From NCBI RefSeq assembly GCF_003020115.1, contig NZ_PYFX01000017.1, positions 1-64,000 on the forward strand: a stretch of 64,000 bases of DNA. Direction: 5' to 3'. Below the pieces are notes generated by a model. That model worked only from the letters and a program-made list of their open reading frames with translations, was not told the DNA's origin and searched no databases. Made by a program: the position numbers and the translations under genes. This DNA comes from Bradyrhizobium sp. MOS002 (GTDB taxonomy: Bacteria > Pseudomonadota > Alphaproteobacteria > Rhizobiales > Xanthobacteraceae). Below are positions 61,556-64,000 of the stretch, piece after piece. Position 1 is the first letter of the stretch. Every line of letters starts with the position of its first letter.

Positions 61556-61630
61556 TGCGATGGATCACACTCCCGTCAAACTATCCTTACGGACTCACGA
61601 TGCTGCTCTCGCTGGAGGCAATCGACGATC

Positions 61631-63688
61631 TTGAGCCCAACATTTGATCCCACCAGGCAAGCTCTGATTTGCTCGTGTGAGCACACGATGCCGCTTGATG
61701 TTGATGCGATTCGCAGCGGCTGCCCTCAGCCTATGACAGCGGTCAATCAGCTTTGCGGCGCCGATATCGATCGCTTCAGAGAAATCGCTTCCGAAGATCG
61801 CCCGCTGACAGTCGGCTGCACCCTGAAAGCAGCGCTATTCTCCGACGTCGCTGCGGAACTCGGTCGGAAGACTCCGATACAGTTTGCGGATATCCGGGAA
61901 ACTGCCGGGTGGTCCAGCGAAGCCAATCGGGCCGGCCCGAAGATGGCCGCATTGCTGGCTGCCGCCGCAGAGCCTGCGCCGGCAGCGCCTTGGGTCGAAC
62001 TCGAAAGTCGCGGCGTCATTCTCATCTCTGGTTGCGACGAAAAGGCGATCGAGGCCGGCAATCTGCTGAAAAATCACCTAGATGTCACGGTACTGATCTC
62101 GTCACCAGCCGCCATCACTACCCCGTACAGTGCGGTCTTTCCGATAGCGAAAGGCCGGGTGACGGGTGCTACCGGACATTTTGGCGCGTTCGAGGTAACG
62201 GTCGACGATTTCGCGGAGGCCGCGCCCTGGTCGCGCGGGACTTTGACATTCGGACCATCTCGGAATGGCGCCCGTTCTGCCTGCGACATTATTCTTGATC
62301 TGACAGGCGGGCGACCGTTGTTTGCGGAGTCTGGTCTCCGTGATGGCTACCTGCACCATGATCCCGATAGCCCAGCATCGATTCTGCAAGCCGTGATGAA
62401 GGCTCGCGACCTCACCGGAACCTTCCAGAAGCCTCGCTACGTCAATTTCGAACCCAAGCTATGCGCTCATTCGCGTTCGCAGCGCACTGGCTGCACCCGA
62501 TGTCTCAACCTCTGTCCGGCGGGGGCAATCACTCCCTCCGGAGATCACGTAGAGATCAACGCAAACATCTGTGCTGGCTGCGGCCAGTGCGCCGCTGCCT
62601 GTCCTACCGGCGCGGTATCCTATGCGCTTCCGTCAGAGGAAGCGCTTGTGCTTCGAATGCGCGCAATGATGATGGCCTACCGAGCAGCTGGAGGTGAGCG
62701 CGCTATCTTGCTCGTGCACGATGCGGCTCATGGAGCACCGCTCATCGAGGCACTATCACGCTGCGGTGATGGGTTGCCGGCCAACGTGCTGCCGTTCGCA
62801 CTGAACGAGACAACGCAAATCGGTCTCGAGACGATCGCAGCGGCCTTTGCCTACGGCGCATCGACGTTGCGGCTTCTGCTCCGGGCGAAACCGCGTCATG
62901 ACATCTCCGGATTGGCACAAACACTGATACTTGCAGATTCAATCCTCTCTGGACTTGGCTTCGGTGCGGACCGGGTCGCGACCATTGAAACGGATGACCC
63001 CGATCTCCTGCTGCAAAATCTACGCGCAATTCCGCCTCTGGCGCCGTCGGCGCAGCCGGCGGGCTTTCGAGCAGTCGGGAAGAAACGGGACGTGCTCCGT
63101 TTTTCGCTTGGCGCACTGCACCGTTCGGCTCCCGCTCCGGTGGGCATCGTTCCGCTCCCTCCCGGGTCCCCCGTGGGTGCTGTCGAAGTCGATACTGCAG
63201 GCTGCACCCTTTGCCTGTCCTGTGTCTCCGCCTGCCCCACGAGCGCTTTGCGAGACGATCCTGAAAGGCCTGTATTGCGATTTGTCGAGGATGCCTGCGT
63301 ACAATGCGGCTTGTGCCAAGCGACTTGCCCGGAGCACGTCATCAAACTGGTGCCGCGCATCAATTTTGAGACCGCGAGGACGCCATCCCAGATCCTTAAA
63401 GAAGAAGAGCCGTCTTGCTGTATTCGCTGCAGCAAACCGTTTGGAGTCAAAAGCAGCATTGATCGCATCATCGCAAAGCTGGATGGCAAGCATTGGATGT
63501 ACGCAGGTTCCTCCCGTAGGCTTGACGCGATCAGGATGTGCGGAGATTGCCGTGTCGCATTTCTGGCTGAAGAGATCACCGAGCCCTTCAATGCCGGCAA
63601 GCCTACCATGCGTACGACGGATGATTACTTCCGCAAACCGAGTCAGAAATCGGTGGTTGATCAGGATCGGAGCGGAGGTGAGAAATGA
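61631..63688 (+). CDS. Multi-cluster 4Fe-4S protein of the formate dehydrogenase operon
   Basis: The 685-residue protein (TTG start) has a Cys-containing opening (ALICSCEHTMPLD), an FAD/NAD-like middle section, then ferredoxin pairs CTRCLNLCPAGAI, CAGCGQCAAACPTGAV, CTLCLSCVSACPTSAL and CVQCGLCQATCPEHV. A late CCIRCSKPFGV and CGDC suggest one more metal site. Such proteins are regular fourth or fifth members of this operon type in Rhizobiales; their role may be maturation or electron relay. The stop overlaps the next ATG (ATGA). Confidence 0.8.
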   Translation: MSPTFDPTRQALICSCEHTMPLDVDAIRSGCPQPMTAVNQLCGADIDRFREIASEDRPLTVGCTLKAALFSDVAAELGRKTPIQFADIRETAGWSSEANRAGPKMAALLAAAAEPAPAAPWVELESRGVILISGCDEKAIEAGNLLKNHLDVTVLISSPAAITTPYSAVFPIAKGRVTGATGHFGAFEVTVDDFAEAAPWSRGTLTFGPSRNGARSACDIILDLTGGRPLFAESGLRDGYLHHDPDSPASILQAVMKARDLTGTFQKPRYVNFEPKLCAHSRSQRTGCTRCLNLCPAGAITPSGDHVEINANICAGCGQCAAACPTGAVSYALPSEEALVLRMRAMMMAYRAAGGERAILLVHDAAHGAPLIEALSRCGDGLPANVLPFALNETTQIGLETIAAAFAYGASTLRLLLRAKPRHDISGLAQTLILADSILSGLGFGADRVATIETDDPDLLLQNLRAIPPLAPSAQPAGFRAVGKKRDVLRFSLGALHRSAPAPVGIVPLPPGSPVGAVEVDTAGCTLCLSCVSACPTSALRDDPERPVLRFVEDACVQCGLCQATCPEHVIKLVPRINFETARTPSQILKEEEPSCCIRCSKPFGVKSSIDRIIAKLDGKHWMYAGSSRRLDAIRMCGDCRVAFLAEEITEPFNAGKPTMRTTDDYFRKPSQKSVVDQDRSGGEK

Positions 63689-64000
63689 TATCAACTGCGT
63701 TGGCGCACATCCCGATTGGCGTCGTGGTCGAGCGACGCAAAGCAAAGAGCGCCTGGGCCGATACCTTGTGGCGACCCGTGTTGGTGTTCGGTGGAAGGCC
63801 CGCCGCTAATCCCTGGACTTGGCTCGGCGGTGGCGACGACGTGTCATTGTTCTATGCAGGCGAGGCGATCGTCGAATTGCACCGCACCGAAGCCAACAAT
63901 TATCGCGACAATCTTCTTTCGGGTAGGCCGAGCGTGTGGGTGAATATGCGCCCGATCGCCTCCGAACCGCCATACGAATTACGGGCAGTTACAGTCGATC
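63685..64000 (+). CDS. DUF3305 protein of the formate dehydrogenase operon (cut by window end)
   Basis: The first 105 residues show the DUF3305 pattern: IPIGVVVERRKAKSAWADTLWRPVLVF, then VSLFYAGEAIVELHRTEANNYRDNL and PSVWVNMRP. DUF3305 and DUF3306 genes normally follow the Fe-S protein in these operons, often with fdhD. The gene continues beyond the window. The ATG overlaps the preceding stop by four bases. Confidence 0.85.
   Translation, partial: MISTALAHIPIGVVVERRKAKSAWADTLWRPVLVFGGRPAANPWTWLGGGDDVSLFYAGEAIVELHRTEANNYRDNLLSGRPSVWVNMRPIASEPPYELRAVTVD

Noticed and set aside
62896..63609. Long antisense frame opposite the Fe-S protein gene
   Set aside because: It is a shadow of a strongly supported gene; the Ser/Arg-rich translation has no family pattern.

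Overview
The window looks like an accessory stretch of a Rhizobiales chromosome, most likely Bradyrhizobium or a close relative. This rests on gene content: a Tat-leader / FdhA / FdhB / FdhC / DUF3305 formate dehydrogenase cluster, a VirA-like kinase next to a MauG-type peroxidase, a Bug-type binding protein without a permease, DUF6494, DUF1127 and DUF302 proteins, and several TolB-N/TPR and winged-helix/TPR regulators. No rRNA, tRNA, CRISPR array or intact insertion sequence was recognised. Gene density is moderate, spacers are long, and decayed gene pieces recur (DJ-1/PfpI, SDR and acyl-CoA ligase fragments), as expected of a region built by gain and loss.

Layout. 1-10 kb: the end of a FAD monooxygenase, small proteins, an exported alpha/beta hydrolase, a TolB-N/TPR protein, two methyltransferases, and a Bug binding protein divergent from a winged-helix/TolB-N/TPR regulator. 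10-22 kb: WrbA, a type-1 periplasmic binding protein, a PRISE reductase, a covalent-flavin oxidase, a DsrE/metallo-hydrolase pair, a chloroperoxidase-like hydrolase, and an exported HD protein with DUF302. 22-27 kb: a three-subunit gluconate-2-dehydrogenase-type operon, Dps and a second HD protein. 27-37 kb: a VirA/VirG-like two-component system with a MauG-type dihaem peroxidase, an orphan trpC, DUF1127, a cupin and an MDR oxidoreductase. 37-46 kb: two large winged-helix/STAND-ATPase/TPR regulators in opposite orientation, enclosing a soluble histidine kinase, a LysR regulator and a DUF1348 protein. 46-53 kb: a pnb-like 4-nitrobenzoate module (nitroreductase, PnbB-type lyase, MHS transporter, divergent LysR) followed by a third HD protein and an MFS exporter. 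53-64 kb: a glycosyltransferase, an exported oxalate decarboxylase and a membrane formate dehydrogenase operon running off the right edge.

How the parts may fit. Two catabolic modules are readable: nitrobenzoate to protocatechuate, and oxalate to formate to CO2. The second would feed electrons to the quinone pool, as would the gluconate-dehydrogenase-type operon. Many other genes are redox, hydrolase or methyltransferase functions paired with their own regulators, which suggests handling of plant or soil aromatics and electrophiles.

The most unusual signal is non-coding. A conserved element, GAAGTGAA followed 17 bp later by (C/A)TGA(A/C/G), occurs in intergenic or promoter-proximal positions upstream of functionally different genes (binding protein, nitroreductase, Dps, DUF302-HD, cupin). 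This suggests a shared but unnamed regulator or promoter class. A perfect palindromic vir-box-like site lies close to the VirA/VirG-like genes.
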